NCBI GenBank assembly: GCA_021799275.1
Contig: JAJZAT010000007.1
Span: 35,949 to 99,948 of the forward strand
Direction: 5' to 3'
From: Bacillota bacterium
GTDB taxonomy: Bacteria > Bacillota > Sulfobacillia > JAJZYS01 > JAJYTV01
Length of the DNA stretch: 64,000 bases
A model generated the notes under the pieces. The model did no database searches, was not told the origin of the DNA, and worked only from the letters and a program-made list of their open reading frames with translations. The position numbers and the translations under genes were made by a program. Every line of letters starts with the position of its first letter. Positions within the stretch are counted from its first letter, which is position 1. Positions 1-8,611 of this stretch are shown here, piece after piece.

Positions 1-1
1 G

Positions 2-847
2 CGGCCGCTCAAGCGGGACCTGCGGGAACTGTCGCTCTACGCGGCCCTGCTCGCCCACGGTCAGCTAGACGCGAGACTGCCCGGCGAAGGCGCAGGCGAA
101 CTCCGCTACCTGATGCGCCAGCTGGACGCCATGGCCGTCTCGCTCGCGGACCAGGTGGCCGCGGTGCGGCGCCTGGCTGCCGAGCGGCAGGCCTTGGCCC
201 AGCAGGCCGAGCAGGTGGCCGTGCTCGAGGAACGGCAGCGCCTGGCGCGTGAGCTGCATGACACGGTCAGCCAGGAACTGTTCGCCCTCGCGATGATGCT
301 CGGAGCCATCCGCAACCTCTTGCCCACCGAGGACGGCACGGCGCGCGAACAGCTCAGCCGCGCGGAAGAGACCGCGAGGCGCGCCCAGGCCAGCATGCGC
401 GGGCTCATTCGCGCGCTGCGGCCGGTGGAGCTCGGCAGCCGCAGTCTCGCCGCGGCGCTCGAGAGCCTTCTCGACGAGGTGGCCGAGCGCCAGGGCATCG
501 AGGCGGATCTGCAGGTGCAGGGCAAGGGGCCGCTCCCCGCCGGCATCGAGGACAGGCTCTTCCGCATCGCCCAGGAAGCCGTGTCGAACGCGGTCCGCCA
601 CGGTCAGCCGACCCGCGTCGTCCTGACCTTGCGCCGCGGCGACGGCGACCTCGCGCTCAGCATCGCGGACGATGGCTGCGGCTTCGATCCAGCCACCGTC
701 GCCGCGCACATCGGACTCGCCAGCATGCGCGAGCGGGCGGCGGAGATCGGCGGCCAGCTCGCGATCCAGAGCAGGCCTGGCGCGGGCTGCACCGTGCAGC
801 TCCGCCTCACGGGACTCGGCGCTTACGAGGAGGAGGATGAAGTTTGA
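2..847 (+). CDS. NarL/LiaS-type sensor histidine kinase, 5'-truncated by the window edge
   Basis: The reading frame is open from base 2, so the N-terminal sensor part lies outside the window; 281 residues are visible. A coiled-coil-like Ala/Gln/Glu-rich stretch leads into a HisKA_3 H-box (LARELHDTVSQE), whose His at about 257-259 is the expected phosphorylation site. An N-box (RIAQEAVSNAVRHG) and a G-box (DDGCGFD, then GLASMRERA) of the ATP-binding domain follow. This is the layout of NarX/LiaS/DesK-class kinases. The stop overlaps the start of the next gene by four bases (TTGA), so the regulator just downstream is its likely partner. The signal sensed cannot be told from the visible part. 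Confidence 0.93.
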   Translation, partial: RPLKRDLRELSLYAALLAHGQLDARLPGEGAGELRYLMRQLDAMAVSLADQVAAVRRLAAERQALAQQAEQVAVLEERQRLARELHDTVSQELFALAMMLGAIRNLLPTEDGTAREQLSRAEETARRAQASMRGLIRALRPVELGSRSLAAALESLLDEVAERQGIEADLQVQGKGPLPAGIEDRLFRIAQEAVSNAVRHGQPTRVVLTLRRGDGDLALSIADDGCGFDPATVAAHIGLASMRERAAEIGGQLAIQSRPGAGCTVQLRLTGLGAYEEEDEV

Positions 848-1455
848 GCGTCCGCATCGTGCTCGTCGATGATCACGCGGTCGTCCGCCAGGGCCTGGCG
901 GCGCTGATCGCGACCGATCCCAGGCTGGAGGTGGTGGGCGAGGCGGCAAGCGGCGAGGACGCGGTGCCGCTTTGCCGGCGCCTGCAGCCGGACGTGGTGC
1001 TGCTCGACATGATCATGCCAAAGATGAACGGTGTCGCCGCGGCTTCGGCCATCAAGGCCGCCGCGCCCGCGACCCGGGTGCTGCTGCTCACGAGTTACAC
1101 CGAGGGCGACCTCGTCCAACCCGCCCTCGCCGCAGGTGCGGACGGCTACCTCTTGAAGACCGCGTCGGCGGACGGCGTGCTGCAGGCGGTGATGGCTGTC
1201 GCGCAGGGGCAGCAGGTGCTCGACGCCGTGGCCGTGGAGGCGTTGCGGCAGCCCAAGGTCTCGGATCTCAGCCTGCGCGAGCAGGAGGTGCTGCACCTCG
1301 TGGCGCAGGGGCTCAGCAACGCGGAGATCGCGGACCGCCTGACGATCACGGTGCGCACCGTCAAGGCGCACGTCTCGAGCCTGCTGCAGAAGCTGGACCT
1401 CCAGGATCGCACCCAACTGGCGATCTACGCCCTCAGGCGCCAGAGCGAGCGTTAG
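844..1455 (+). CDS. NarL/LuxR-family response regulator
   Basis: This 203-residue regulator starts at a TTG inside the kinase stop, with AGGAGGA about ten bases upstream. The receiver domain (residues 1-120) keeps the acidic pair (VDDH), the phosphoacceptor Asp near residue 55 (LLDMIMP) and the switch Lys (GYLLK). The C-terminal LuxR helix-turn-helix (about residues 138-200) has the typical LSLREQEVL and NAEIADRL segments. It should be phosphorylated by the upstream kinase and bind promoters as a dimer. Its targets are unknown. It converges on the sugar operon with its last codons overlapping by four bases. Confidence 0.95.
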   Translation: MSVRIVLVDDHAVVRQGLAALIATDPRLEVVGEAASGEDAVPLCRRLQPDVVLLDMIMPKMNGVAAASAIKAAAPATRVLLLTSYTEGDLVQPALAAGADGYLLKTASADGVLQAVMAVAQGQQVLDAVAVEALRQPKVSDLSLREQEVLHLVAQGLSNAEIADRLTITVRTVKAHVSSLLQKLDLQDRTQLAIYALRRQSER

Positions 1456-2393
1456 GCCCCGGCACGCAGGGCGGAACGCAGCCGGTCGGGCTCGAGTCCC
1501 TCCCGCTCGGCCGCGAAGACCACGGCACCTCGGCTGGCGTCGAGACGATCGCGCGGCGGCGGGCCGGCAGCGAAACGACGGCGCATCGCGCGCCTGAACG
1601 CGTCCCGGTATGGCCTCGGCCCGCCCTGCAGCAGGGCGCCGTAGAGCGCCACAGGCGTGCCGGGCTCAAGTCCCTGCGACGCGAAGTAGCGGCCGGCCGT
1701 CTGGCCGAGTGCGCTTCCCACCTGCCGCAAGACCGCCCTGCTCACCTCGTCGCCCTCCTCCGCCAGTTGCGCACAGAGCGGGGCGACCAGCATGGCGACC
1801 TGCCACGCCGGCAACTCGTTCCCCTCGGTCGCGCGCGCGAGGGCCACGTGATCGGGCAGGCCGAACATCGCAAGGATGCGCGGGAGCAGCCGCGTCGGCG
1901 GGGCTCCGCCCTGCGCGGAGAGAATGGCCTCGCGCAGGGCCATGACCGCGATGTCCGCGGCGCCGCCCTGCGGGCCCGTATAGTCGCTCAGCGCGAGGAT
2001 GCGCCGTACCTCGCCGCCCTGGCGCAGGGCGACGGCCGCGCCCGTGCCGGCCGACACGACCCCGATCGAATCGCCAGGCGCGGCCCAGAGTGCCGCCACG
2101 ATGTCGTTCTCGACGTGCACCCTGGCCGCGAGCGTCTCCTCGAGCGCCGTATGCAGGAGCTCCCCATGCTCCGGGAGGTCGATCCCCGCGAGACATGCTC
2201 CGACCGCGTCCGCCTGGCTTCCGCCCGTCGCGGCCAGCACCGCCTGACGCACGGCCGCCACCGCGCCGTCGACGCCCACGACCTGGTGGTTGGACGGTCC
2301 GGACCGTCCCTCGCCGACGACCGTACCGTCGAGGGCGACGGCCACGGCACGGGTGTGCGTGCCGCCGCCGTCGACGCCAACAAGAAGCTTCAT
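1452..2393 (-). CDS. BadF/BadG/BcrA-type sugar kinase (N-acetylglucosamine kinase-like)
   Basis: This 313-residue protein begins with the ATP-binding motif GVDGGGTHTRAV of the ASKHA fold. It has a second phosphate motif (GVVSAGTGAAVA) and matches the BadF/BcrA family, which contains bacterial GlcNAc and glucosamine kinases. The ATG at 2391-2393 overlaps the stop of the glycosidase (ATGA), so the two are translationally coupled. As last gene of the deacetylase-glycosidase-kinase operon it probably phosphorylates the released amino sugar; that substrate is inferred from the neighbours. N-acetylmuramate or glucose are other possibilities. Confidence 0.85.
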   Translation of the reverse strand: MKLLVGVDGGGTHTRAVAVALDGTVVGEGRSGPSNHQVVGVDGAVAAVRQAVLAATGGSQADAVGACLAGIDLPEHGELLHTALEETLAARVHVENDIVAALWAAPGDSIGVVSAGTGAAVALRQGGEVRRILALSDYTGPQGGAADIAVMALREAILSAQGGAPPTRLLPRILAMFGLPDHVALARATEGNELPAWQVAMLVAPLCAQLAEEGDEVSRAVLRQVGSALGQTAGRYFASQGLEPGTPVALYGALLQGGPRPYRDAFRRAMRRRFAAGPPPRDRLDASRGAVVFAAEREGLEPDRLRSALRAGA

Positions 2394-3679
2394 CTCAGAT
2401 CGGGCCAGAAGGCGGCGTTGGCCGCCTGCAGGTCGTCGAGCAGGCGGTCGGCCACGTCCGCGCCACCCACCAGCGGATGGCACATCAGGGCTTCGAGCGC
2501 CTTCCTGCGCGAGCCCTCTGTCACGGCGGCGACGGTCAGGCGCTCGTACTCCTTCACGGTCTGCGCGATGCTCCGGAGCAGCGGCGGCAGGGGCTCCTCC
2601 CGGGGAACCGGGCGGATGCCCGCGCGGCTGATCTCGGCGTTGCGCTCGACAACGTCACCGTCCGCGAATTCGCGCAGCGCGCCGCGATTCGGCAGGTTGA
2701 GCACGAGCCTGCGCGGCCTCTCGGCCTGCAGGGCCGTCATGACGTCCACCGCCACCTCCGAGTAGTAGGCTCCGCCGCGCTGTTCGAGCTCGGGCGGCTT
2801 GCCTGCCAGTCCCGGGTCGCGGTAGCGTGCGAAGAGCTGCTGCTCGATGGCCTGCACCCGCTCGGCGCGCGTCCCTTCGGCGGATGCGGCTGCCTCCTCG
2901 GCGTGCCGCAGGGTGGCGCGCGGGAAGAAGAAATAGTTGAGATACGGGTTCGGGAAAAACCCGAGTTCACGGAAAAAGCCCGACGGCACCTCGGCGTCCG
3001 GGGCGACATGCCGCAGCTCCTCCTCGAGCGCACCGCTCGCGAGCACCATGGCCGTCGCGTCCTGGCCGCCGATGCGGATCCAGCTGCCTGTCAGATGGTT
3101 GAGACCCGCCGCCTCGAGCTCCACCGCCTCGACGGGTAGACCGCCGAATTGCGCGATGCGGCGTTCCATCGTGCGGGCGACGTTGCACAGGCCGATGGCC
3201 CTCTCGTGTCCGGCGCTGCAGACCGCCTGCGTCACGAGACCGGCGGGGTTCGTGAAGTTGAGCAGCCACGCCTTGGGCGCCAGCCTCGCCATGTCTTCGG
3301 CCACCTCGAGCGCGACCGGTATGGTCCGCATCGCATTGGCAAAGCCACCAGCCCCCGTCGTCTCCTGGCCGATCAGTCCATGCCTCAGCGGTATCCGCTC
3401 GTCCGCGGCACGCATCTTGAGCCCGCCGACACGCATCTGGCTGAGGACGAAGCTCGCGTCTTCGATGGCCGCGCGCCGGTCCTCCGTGACGGGAAAGCGG
3501 ACCCGCCGTCCCATCGCCGTTGCCATGCGGCTTGCGAGACCCGCGATGACTTCGACTTTGTCGCGCCCTTCGGGCACGTCGACGAGCCATACCTCTTCGA
3601 TGGACTCGAGCCTGGTGAGGAGCCCCTCCAGGAGTTCCGGCGTATACGAGCTGCCCCCGCCCAGCACCGCTACCTTCAT
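2390..3679 (-). CDS. Glycoside hydrolase family 4 (6-phospho-beta-glucosidase-like)
   Basis: This 429-residue GH4 enzyme starts at the ATG at 3677-3679, which overlaps the upstream stop as ATGA. The N-terminus has the NAD-binding motif GGGSSYTPELLEG. Downstream come the GH4 substrate and metal motifs: NPAGLVT, LCNV with the conserved Cys, and GLNHLTG with the conserved His. GH4 enzymes cleave by NAD-dependent oxidation/elimination using Mn2+ and usually act on 6-phospho-glycosides. No PTS gene is visible here, and the kinase downstream could act before or after this step. The family is clear; the exact sugar is not. Confidence 0.93.
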   Translation of the reverse strand: MKVAVLGGGSSYTPELLEGLLTRLESIEEVWLVDVPEGRDKVEVIAGLASRMATAMGRRVRFPVTEDRRAAIEDASFVLSQMRVGGLKMRAADERIPLRHGLIGQETTGAGGFANAMRTIPVALEVAEDMARLAPKAWLLNFTNPAGLVTQAVCSAGHERAIGLCNVARTMERRIAQFGGLPVEAVELEAAGLNHLTGSWIRIGGQDATAMVLASGALEEELRHVAPDAEVPSGFFRELGFFPNPYLNYFFFPRATLRHAEEAAASAEGTRAERVQAIEQQLFARYRDPGLAGKPPELEQRGGAYYSEVAVDVMTALQAERPRRLVLNLPNRGALREFADGDVVERNAEISRAGIRPVPREEPLPPLLRSIAQTVKEYERLTVAAVTEGSRRKALEALMCHPLVGGADVADRLLDDLQAANAAFWPDLR

Positions 3680-4407
3680 GCCAGCACCGCCGCCGGGTTG
3701 AAGTGCAGGAAGAACGGATGCAGCACCTTGAAGGGCTCGAAGAAGCCCTCCTCGCCTTGAGACATGCTTTCGGCGAATGCTCTCAGCTGGATGAGCGCAT
3801 CGGGCGGGAACTGCGTCTGGTGCCGCGCGACCGCTTCCCACTTGCGTTGCCAGTATGGGCCCGCGGGAATCCGGACGTTCGGCTGAGCGGTGCCGTAGAA
3901 GGCCACCACGGGTTGCGCCGGAGCATCCTTCGGCGCGCCTGGGACGTGCGGGAACTGGAGAAAACTCACCGCTTCGGCCACGGCCATGCCCACCGCGCGG
4001 TGATCGGGATGCGCTTCGTAGGGCAGCCAGGGATCGCAGGTGAGGACAAAATCCGGCCGGAACTCCCCGATCTCCTGCATCAATTCGGCTCGCAGGCCGG
4101 GCATGGGACTGTCGAGGAGATCCCGATGGCCAAGGTGCCGGTTCTCCGAAACGCCCAGCAGGCTCGCGGCGGCATCGGCCTCCCTGCGCCTCAGCCCTGC
4201 AAGCTCCGCCGGTGCCATGTCGGGGTCCATGGTTCCCATGCTGCCGTCGGTGACCGTGACGTAGCGCACATCGCACCCCTGGTCCCGCAGCCTGGCGATC
4301 AGGGCGCCGGCGCCGATCTCGTTGTCGTCGGGATGCGGCTGAACGGCAAGGACACGCCGCGCGGACAGGACGTCGGGCCTCAGGGACATCGCCGACAATC
4401 GCGCCAT
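3676..4407 (-). CDS. PIG-L/LmbE family deacetylase
   Basis: The zinc-site motif AVQPHPDDNE and the second motif AHPDHRAVG identify the PIG-L/LmbE family, which removes N-acetyl groups from GlcNAc-containing substrates. The protein has 243 residues from the ATG at 4405-4407, close to the family norm. The start is not settled: an AAAGGAG lies directly before this ATG, while an in-frame TTG at 4398 has better spacing and an ATG at 4389 is also possible. The stop overlaps the GH4 start. Together with the GH4 and kinase genes it suggests deacetylation and breakdown of chitobiose-like or cell-wall amino sugars. Confidence 0.9.
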   Translation of the reverse strand: MARLSAMSLRPDVLSARRVLAVQPHPDDNEIGAGALIARLRDQGCDVRYVTVTDGSMGTMDPDMAPAELAGLRRREADAAASLLGVSENRHLGHRDLLDSPMPGLRAELMQEIGEFRPDFVLTCDPWLPYEAHPDHRAVGMAVAEAVSFLQFPHVPGAPKDAPAQPVVAFYGTAQPNVRIPAGPYWQRKWEAVARHQTQFPPDALIQLRAFAESMSQGEEGFFEPFKVLHPFFLHFNPAAVLA

Positions 4408-4520
4408 CTCCTTTGCGGCTCCCGGCTTCGGGAGGCGGATCCCCGTTTCCTGCGTCGCCAGGGAGATGCGGCCGTCGTGGCGAATGAACGTTTTATCCGT
4501 CGGCGCGAGGGGGAGCCCGC

Positions 4521-5399
4521 GTGTCTTATATTTTACGTTCTTCGACTCCGGCCGACGCCGAGGCGCTGGCTGCTCTTGGGTTCGATCCGCACGGGCAGCG
4601 CGGTCTGAACGAGGCCGATCTGTTTGTCTATCCAAGCCACGAAACCTGGGTTGCCGAGCACGGCAACGAGGTGGTGGCCACGGCCCGCCTGTGCATCGCC
4701 CCGCACTCCGGTCTCGCCCTCCTTACCGACCTGGCCGGCGAGTCGGGGGCCCTGCTCGCTCTCCTTGACGAACTTGGCCAGCACGCGCTTGGTCAAGGGG
4801 CCGAGATGATCCAGGTCGCGGCGCCGACTGGCTCGCCCATATGTGCGACGCTCGCGGGACGCGGCTTCACGGTGCAGCGGCGCGTCGTGCACATCCACTG
4901 GAACCTCCCGGCGCCTCCGCCTGGCGACCCGCCGAGCGGCGTCGCCTTCGCGGAAGAGATTCCCGATCCCGAGGAATACGCCCGGCTCGCGGTGGCTGCC
5001 TACCGTGGATCCTGGGACTGGCTCTTCGATCACTGGGGTGGCGACATCGCTGCGCGCCGCAATTTTGCGAGACTTTTCGAGTCGCCCCGCGACGAGCGCT
5101 TCATCGGCGCACGCCACGGCGGCGAGCTGATCGGCTTTGTCAGCACGGGGAGCGGCGAGGTTGTCCCGGGGGACTTCTCCACGTTCGGCGTGCTCGTCCG
5201 GCCCGCCATGCGGGGGCAAGGGATCGGCAACTATCTCCTGCTGCGCGCTTTGCAGACGCTGGCGAAGCGCGGCGTCAAGACTGCGGACATGCACACCACC
5301 GCGCCCGCCCAGGGCGATCCCGCCGCCGTGCGCCTCTACCTGCGCTACGGTGAGCGCCGTGGTGACATGGCGATTCTGCGCCGCCCGGCGCAATCCTAG
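4521..5399 (+). CDS. GNAT family N-acetyltransferase
   Basis: This 292-residue protein starts at a GTG with GGGGGAG five bases upstream, divergent from the deacetylase operon. The C-terminal half (about residues 195-285) is a GNAT domain: strand GELIGFV, then the acetyl-CoA pyrophosphate loop VRPAMRGQGIGNYLL, then a terminal strand near RLYLRYG. The N-terminal half looks like a degenerate second GNAT fold, common in proteins of this length. The acceptor is unknown. The 113-base gap to the deacetylase gene must hold both promoters. Confidence 0.85.
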   Translation: MSYILRSSTPADAEALAALGFDPHGQRGLNEADLFVYPSHETWVAEHGNEVVATARLCIAPHSGLALLTDLAGESGALLALLDELGQHALGQGAEMIQVAAPTGSPICATLAGRGFTVQRRVVHIHWNLPAPPPGDPPSGVAFAEEIPDPEEYARLAVAAYRGSWDWLFDHWGGDIAARRNFARLFESPRDERFIGARHGGELIGFVSTGSGEVVPGDFSTFGVLVRPAMRGQGIGNYLLLRALQTLAKRGVKTADMHTTAPAQGDPAAVRLYLRYGERRGDMAILRRPAQS

Positions 5400-5535
5400 G
5401 ATCCTGCCCAAGGCTGCGGAACGGCCAGGCGCGGTCGTGGCCCGGCCGCTCCGCCTTCACGGCGGTGACCGTACCCTCCGAGAAGTGGTCCACATACGAT
5501 GTCGCGACACGCCAAGGACGAGAGGGGCTGTCGCG

Positions 5536-6522
5536 ATGAGAAAATTGGCCGTCAAAGTGCTGCAGAACATGCTTGCACGACTCGATCCTCAGGCTGCCCG
5601 GCCGGTGCCGGCAGCCCCTCCTGAAGGGTTGCTTGCGCCTGCCCTTGAAACGCAGACCGCTGAGGTTTCGGCACAGATGCCGATCTCCTCTGCCGCCGCG
5701 GATCCGCCTGTAGCGATGCCAAAGGCGTTTCTGCAAGACCCCATCCAGGCACTAAGCGTTGAGGCCTCACCCGTACCCGCTGCGGCTGGGGGACCAGAGT
5801 TTGCAGCCACCCCCGTACCTGCAGCGGCTGAGGAGCTTCCGCAAAGGGCGCCTTCGGAGCCTGCGCCGGCTGAGGAACCCGGGGTGGCGGCCCCGTCCGA
5901 GCCTGCGACGACTATGGAGCCCCGGTTGGAGACCCCGCCTGAGCATGTCACGGCCATGGAGCCCCAGGTAGAGACCCCACCCGAGCCCGCGGCGGCTGAG
6001 AAGCCAGAGGTAGCGGCCGCCCCAGTGCCTGCGGCGGCTGAGGAACCCGAGGTGGCGGCCCCGTCCGAGCCTGCGACGGCTATGGAGCCCCGGTTGGAGA
6101 CCCCGCCTGAGCATGTCACGGTCGTGGAGCCCCAGGTAGCGACCCCACAAGAGCCAGCGGCGGCTGAGAAGCCAGAGGTAGCGGCCGCCCCAGTGCCCGC
6201 GGCGGCTGAGAATCCCACGTATCCGACTTCCATTACGATACGGGCTGGACGGCTGGGCTTGAGCCATCCCAATACAGTCGGCATGTTCTCGACGGCTTAC
6301 GCTCCGCCGATCACCGTGCAGACGCCCCGCGTGCCGAGAGGCGGGCTTGTTTATAACCTGCCTACAGTGACCTTTCAGCAACCGCCAGTGCTCAGCGACC
6401 TGGCTCGAGGTGCCTCGACCGCCTGGGCTGCCAAGCAGCAACAACTTAGCGTGGCGCAATCCTCTGGAGCCGTCGTTTTCCACCCATGGAAGGTCGCGCT
6501 GGACAAAGTCGCCTTCCCCTGA
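5536..6522 (+). CDS. Pro/Ala/Glu-rich repeat protein of unknown function
   Basis: This 328-residue protein starts at an ATG with GAGAGGGG upstream. A short basic/amphipathic N-terminus (MRKLAVKVLQNML) is followed by about 200 residues of low-complexity sequence built from units such as PVPAAAE and EPQVETP. The C-terminal 100 residues are more complex (SITIRAGRLGLSHPN, then GGLVYNLPTVTF). Two consecutive 168-base units (5872-6039 and 6040-6207) encode near-identical 56-residue blocks. No signal peptide or membrane span is evident. The composition suggests an extended, disordered spacer. I do not recognise a family. Confidence 0.7.
   Translation: MRKLAVKVLQNMLARLDPQAARPVPAAPPEGLLAPALETQTAEVSAQMPISSAAADPPVAMPKAFLQDPIQALSVEASPVPAAAGGPEFAATPVPAAAEELPQRAPSEPAPAEEPGVAAPSEPATTMEPRLETPPEHVTAMEPQVETPPEPAAAEKPEVAAAPVPAAAEEPEVAAPSEPATAMEPRLETPPEHVTVVEPQVATPQEPAAAEKPEVAAAPVPAAAENPTYPTSITIRAGRLGLSHPNTVGMFSTAYAPPITVQTPRVPRGGLVYNLPTVTFQQPPVLSDLARGASTAWAAKQQQLSVAQSSGAVVFHPWKVALDKVAFP
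5872..6207 (+). repeat. Two tandem 168-bp coding repeats
   Basis: Copy 1 (5872-6039) and copy 2 (6040-6207) both begin GAGGAACCC and encode 56 residues each with only scattered differences. The period is a whole number of codons, so copy number can change without breaking the frame. Confidence 0.9.
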
Positions 6523-6990
6523 CAGAAGCGAAAGTTGCTTGCCGGTGCGGCGAGCAGATAACCGCATGTCGGAGCGGAGCGCCGCTCCACGCCGTCGCAC
6601 GTTGTAGGTACGGCCGCCCTCTGGCGGCTGGCACGCACGAGCCAAGGTCAGGCACCGCTATGGCGCGCTTCTGCGGAGCAGGCTCGTCTCGCGCCAGAAG
6701 GTGCCTGACGTGGCTCGGGCGGCCCGGGTGCACGGAGTGCTCCGCGATAGCCAAGGAGCGCTAATCCTCGGCCAAGACGATCGTCGCGCTTCGGCGCGGA
6801 TCGGCATGGGCTTCCAGACCAGCGTCTCGCTTGCGATGTTGCACGCCGCGAGGTCGCGGGGGGCCACCGCAGAGCCTCCCGTCTCCTCCCGCGGGCCAGT
6901 GCGTTCTCGTATTGTTCCGGCACGCGTGTGCGCTCGTACCGCCTCGCCTGCGGATGGTGCGCCCTGCCACCCTTCCGCCAACGCCGATGC
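6523..6990. other. Non-coding stretch with a structured inverted repeat
   Basis: I see no credible gene here. At 6647-6709 there is a nested palindrome: GTCAGGCACC (6647-6656) pairs with GGTGCCTGAC (6700-6709), TGGCGCG (6661-6667) with CGCGCCA (6690-6696), and CTGC-GGA-GCAG forms a small apical hairpin. It lacks a T-tract on either side, so it is not a standard terminator. It could be a mobile-element end, a small structured RNA or an mRNA 3' end. Confidence 0.5.
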
Positions 6991-7033
6991 GAAAAATCGA
7001 GGGAGCCTGGACAGTGCTGTCCAGGCTCCCTCG
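6991..7033 (-). terminator. Rho-independent terminator of the Cys-rich protein gene
   Basis: A perfect 16-bp stem (6998-7013 with 7018-7033) has loop GTGC. On the minus strand it is followed by ATTTTTC, a typical U-tract. It sits just after the stop of the leftward gene. Confidence 0.9.
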
Positions 7034-7045
7034 CGAGTAGATTTC

Positions 7046-7588
7046 TTAGGGGTCGCAAGGTAACGGCATGGGCCCGATCGGGCAGGGCAGGAGCCCTCCG
7101 GTCTGACATTCGGACGGGAAGAGTTCGCCGAACGTCTGCACGAGCAGTTTCGCATTCGCCAGCACTTCGAAGGTCAGGCAGATCTGGATCTGCACCAGGA
7201 TCGTGTTGCCTACGACGGCCGGCGGATACTGCAGTACGGTGGCCTCGCAGACAGGGGTGGTGTTGGTCGGAGCGCAGAGCAGAACATTCTGCTTGAAAAA
7301 CTCGAATGGGATCTCCTGGGACTTCGTTGAGCTGTCGCAAGTCCAGGTCAGGGTGACCGTGCCGGAGTAGACCCAGGTGGTGAGGACGTAGTTCGCGGTA
7401 GCCGCGGGAATGCTGCTTGCGAGAGAGCAGGTCACCGTGACGTCGCAGCTGGGGTTCGCAGGTACCTTCTTATCGGGGCAAGCTGACGTAACTGTGAGGG
7501 TGAACGCCTCCTCCTGGTAGCAGTAGTCGTACACAACCTGGGTGAGGATCGGCAAGCAAGTCGGAGTCCCCGTACAGGTAAAACTCAT
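7046..7588 (-). CDS. Cysteine-rich protein of unknown function
   Basis: This 180-residue protein starts at the ATG at 7586-7588 with GGAGGGGAG upstream. It has about fourteen cysteines spread along the chain (CTGTPTC, YDYCYQEE, CDVTVTC, LLCAPTNTTPVC, a Cys-Pro-rich tail ending PMPLPCDP) in a beta-rich, Thr/Val-rich background. There is no signal peptide and no recognisable metal-site spacing. The pattern resembles disulfide-linked surface or coat proteins, but I cannot assign a family. A strong terminator follows the gene, and a divergent gene of unknown function starts close by. Confidence 0.75.
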   Translation of the reverse strand: MSFTCTGTPTCLPILTQVVYDYCYQEEAFTLTVTSACPDKKVPANPSCDVTVTCSLASSIPAATANYVLTTWVYSGTVTLTWTCDSSTKSQEIPFEFFKQNVLLCAPTNTTPVCEATVLQYPPAVVGNTILVQIQICLTFEVLANAKLLVQTFGELFPSECQTGGLLPCPIGPMPLPCDP

Positions 7589-7657
7589 CTGGACTCCCCT
7601 CCCATGGGATTCCGGGTCACTCTGTACTATGTAAATCCGCCCGACCTGGTGCGTGAT

Positions 7658-8473
7658 AGCATGCGGCAGATCCACCTTCCGGCAGCGAGATTATGGGTAG
7701 GCGTCGGCCCGCGTGGCGTACACGTGCTACGCCAAGGCAGGGAGTGGGTCACACCAATGGCCGCCCTGTCGGTTCTGCTCGGTCCGGGCCAACCTATGCC
7801 GCGGATACTGGCCCACGCCGCGGACGGGACGCTCTGGGACGTGACCGGGGTGCCCGCGCGGCGCTACCTTGATGCCGTCATCGCCTGCGACGGCGACCCG
7901 ATCGTTCTCGCGGCCGCTCGGCCGGGGCCGATCCTGCACCTGGAGAGCGCCCGGTCCTGCACGACGCTGGCTCTCCCCGAAGAGCCCCGCATGATCCAGG
8001 CTCTTGGTGCGACGCAGACTACGCCCCACCTCGCGCTGGTGGTCCTGCAGGGCGCCGCCTGGCTGGTTGCGTGGGCTGAGAAGGCGGAAGAGGTTCAACT
8101 GCAGCAGATCGTGGCCGGGGCGGTCACGGACGCGCTGCTCCTGGCCGGAAATCCGGCGCTTGTCCTGGTGCGCATGTCGCGCGGAAGCCATGACCGCCTG
8201 TTGTCCTGGCAGGTCGTCGGAGCCGGCGGCGGCCTAGAGCTTTGCCCTCTGCCGCCCCTGCTGCTGGCCACGGACGTGCCAACCGCAGCACGCAACCCGG
8301 CTGCGGGTCCGTTCCTGCTTGCCGGTCAGGCTACGTGGATGGCCCTCCAGTCAGACCAATGGGCCGCGACGCAAGCGCCGCCACCGGATGGACCGCTCCC
8401 CACCCGCATCTTCGCAGGCATAGCCGCCATGGAACCACTCTGGTGGCAAGGTCAGAAGCAGCATACTCCATAA
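7658..8473 (+). CDS. Protein of unknown function, possibly beta-propeller-like
   Basis: I do not recognise this 271-residue protein. It consists of short hydrophobic beta-like segments alternating with turns (LWVGVGPRGVHVL, GTLWDVTG, HLALVVLQGAAWLVAW), which could be a small propeller. No signal peptide or membrane helix is visible. The start is uncertain: the ATG at 7658 was chosen because an upstream in-frame ATG at 7604 has no ribosome binding site and lies 16 bases from the divergent gene's start. The frame stays open with high-G+C third positions, which supports real coding. Confidence 0.6.
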   Translation, partial: SMRQIHLPAARLWVGVGPRGVHVLRQGREWVTPMAALSVLLGPGQPMPRILAHAADGTLWDVTGVPARRYLDAVIACDGDPIVLAAARPGPILHLESARSCTTLALPEEPRMIQALGATQTTPHLALVVLQGAAWLVAWAEKAEEVQLQQIVAGAVTDALLLAGNPALVLVRMSRGSHDRLLSWQVVGAGGGLELCPLPPLLLATDVPTAARNPAAGPFLLAGQATWMALQSDQWAATQAPPPDGPLPTRIFAGIAAMEPLWWQGQKQHTP

Positions 8474-8611
8474 GCTCGTAAGTTGGCGGATTTGGAACAG
8501 GGCCATAGCGCCAGGGCACATATCGCAATGCTGTGGCGCACAGGGTCCGGTTTTGCCTTTGCCTGCCGCGTTGGGGTCCTATATCGTGGACGGCGCGGAG
8601 GTGGAATATCT

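Noticed and set aside
6658..7155. Possible decayed TnpB-like C-terminus on the minus strand
   Set aside because: A vague resemblance in composition only; no zinc-finger or catalytic motif could be found in any frame.
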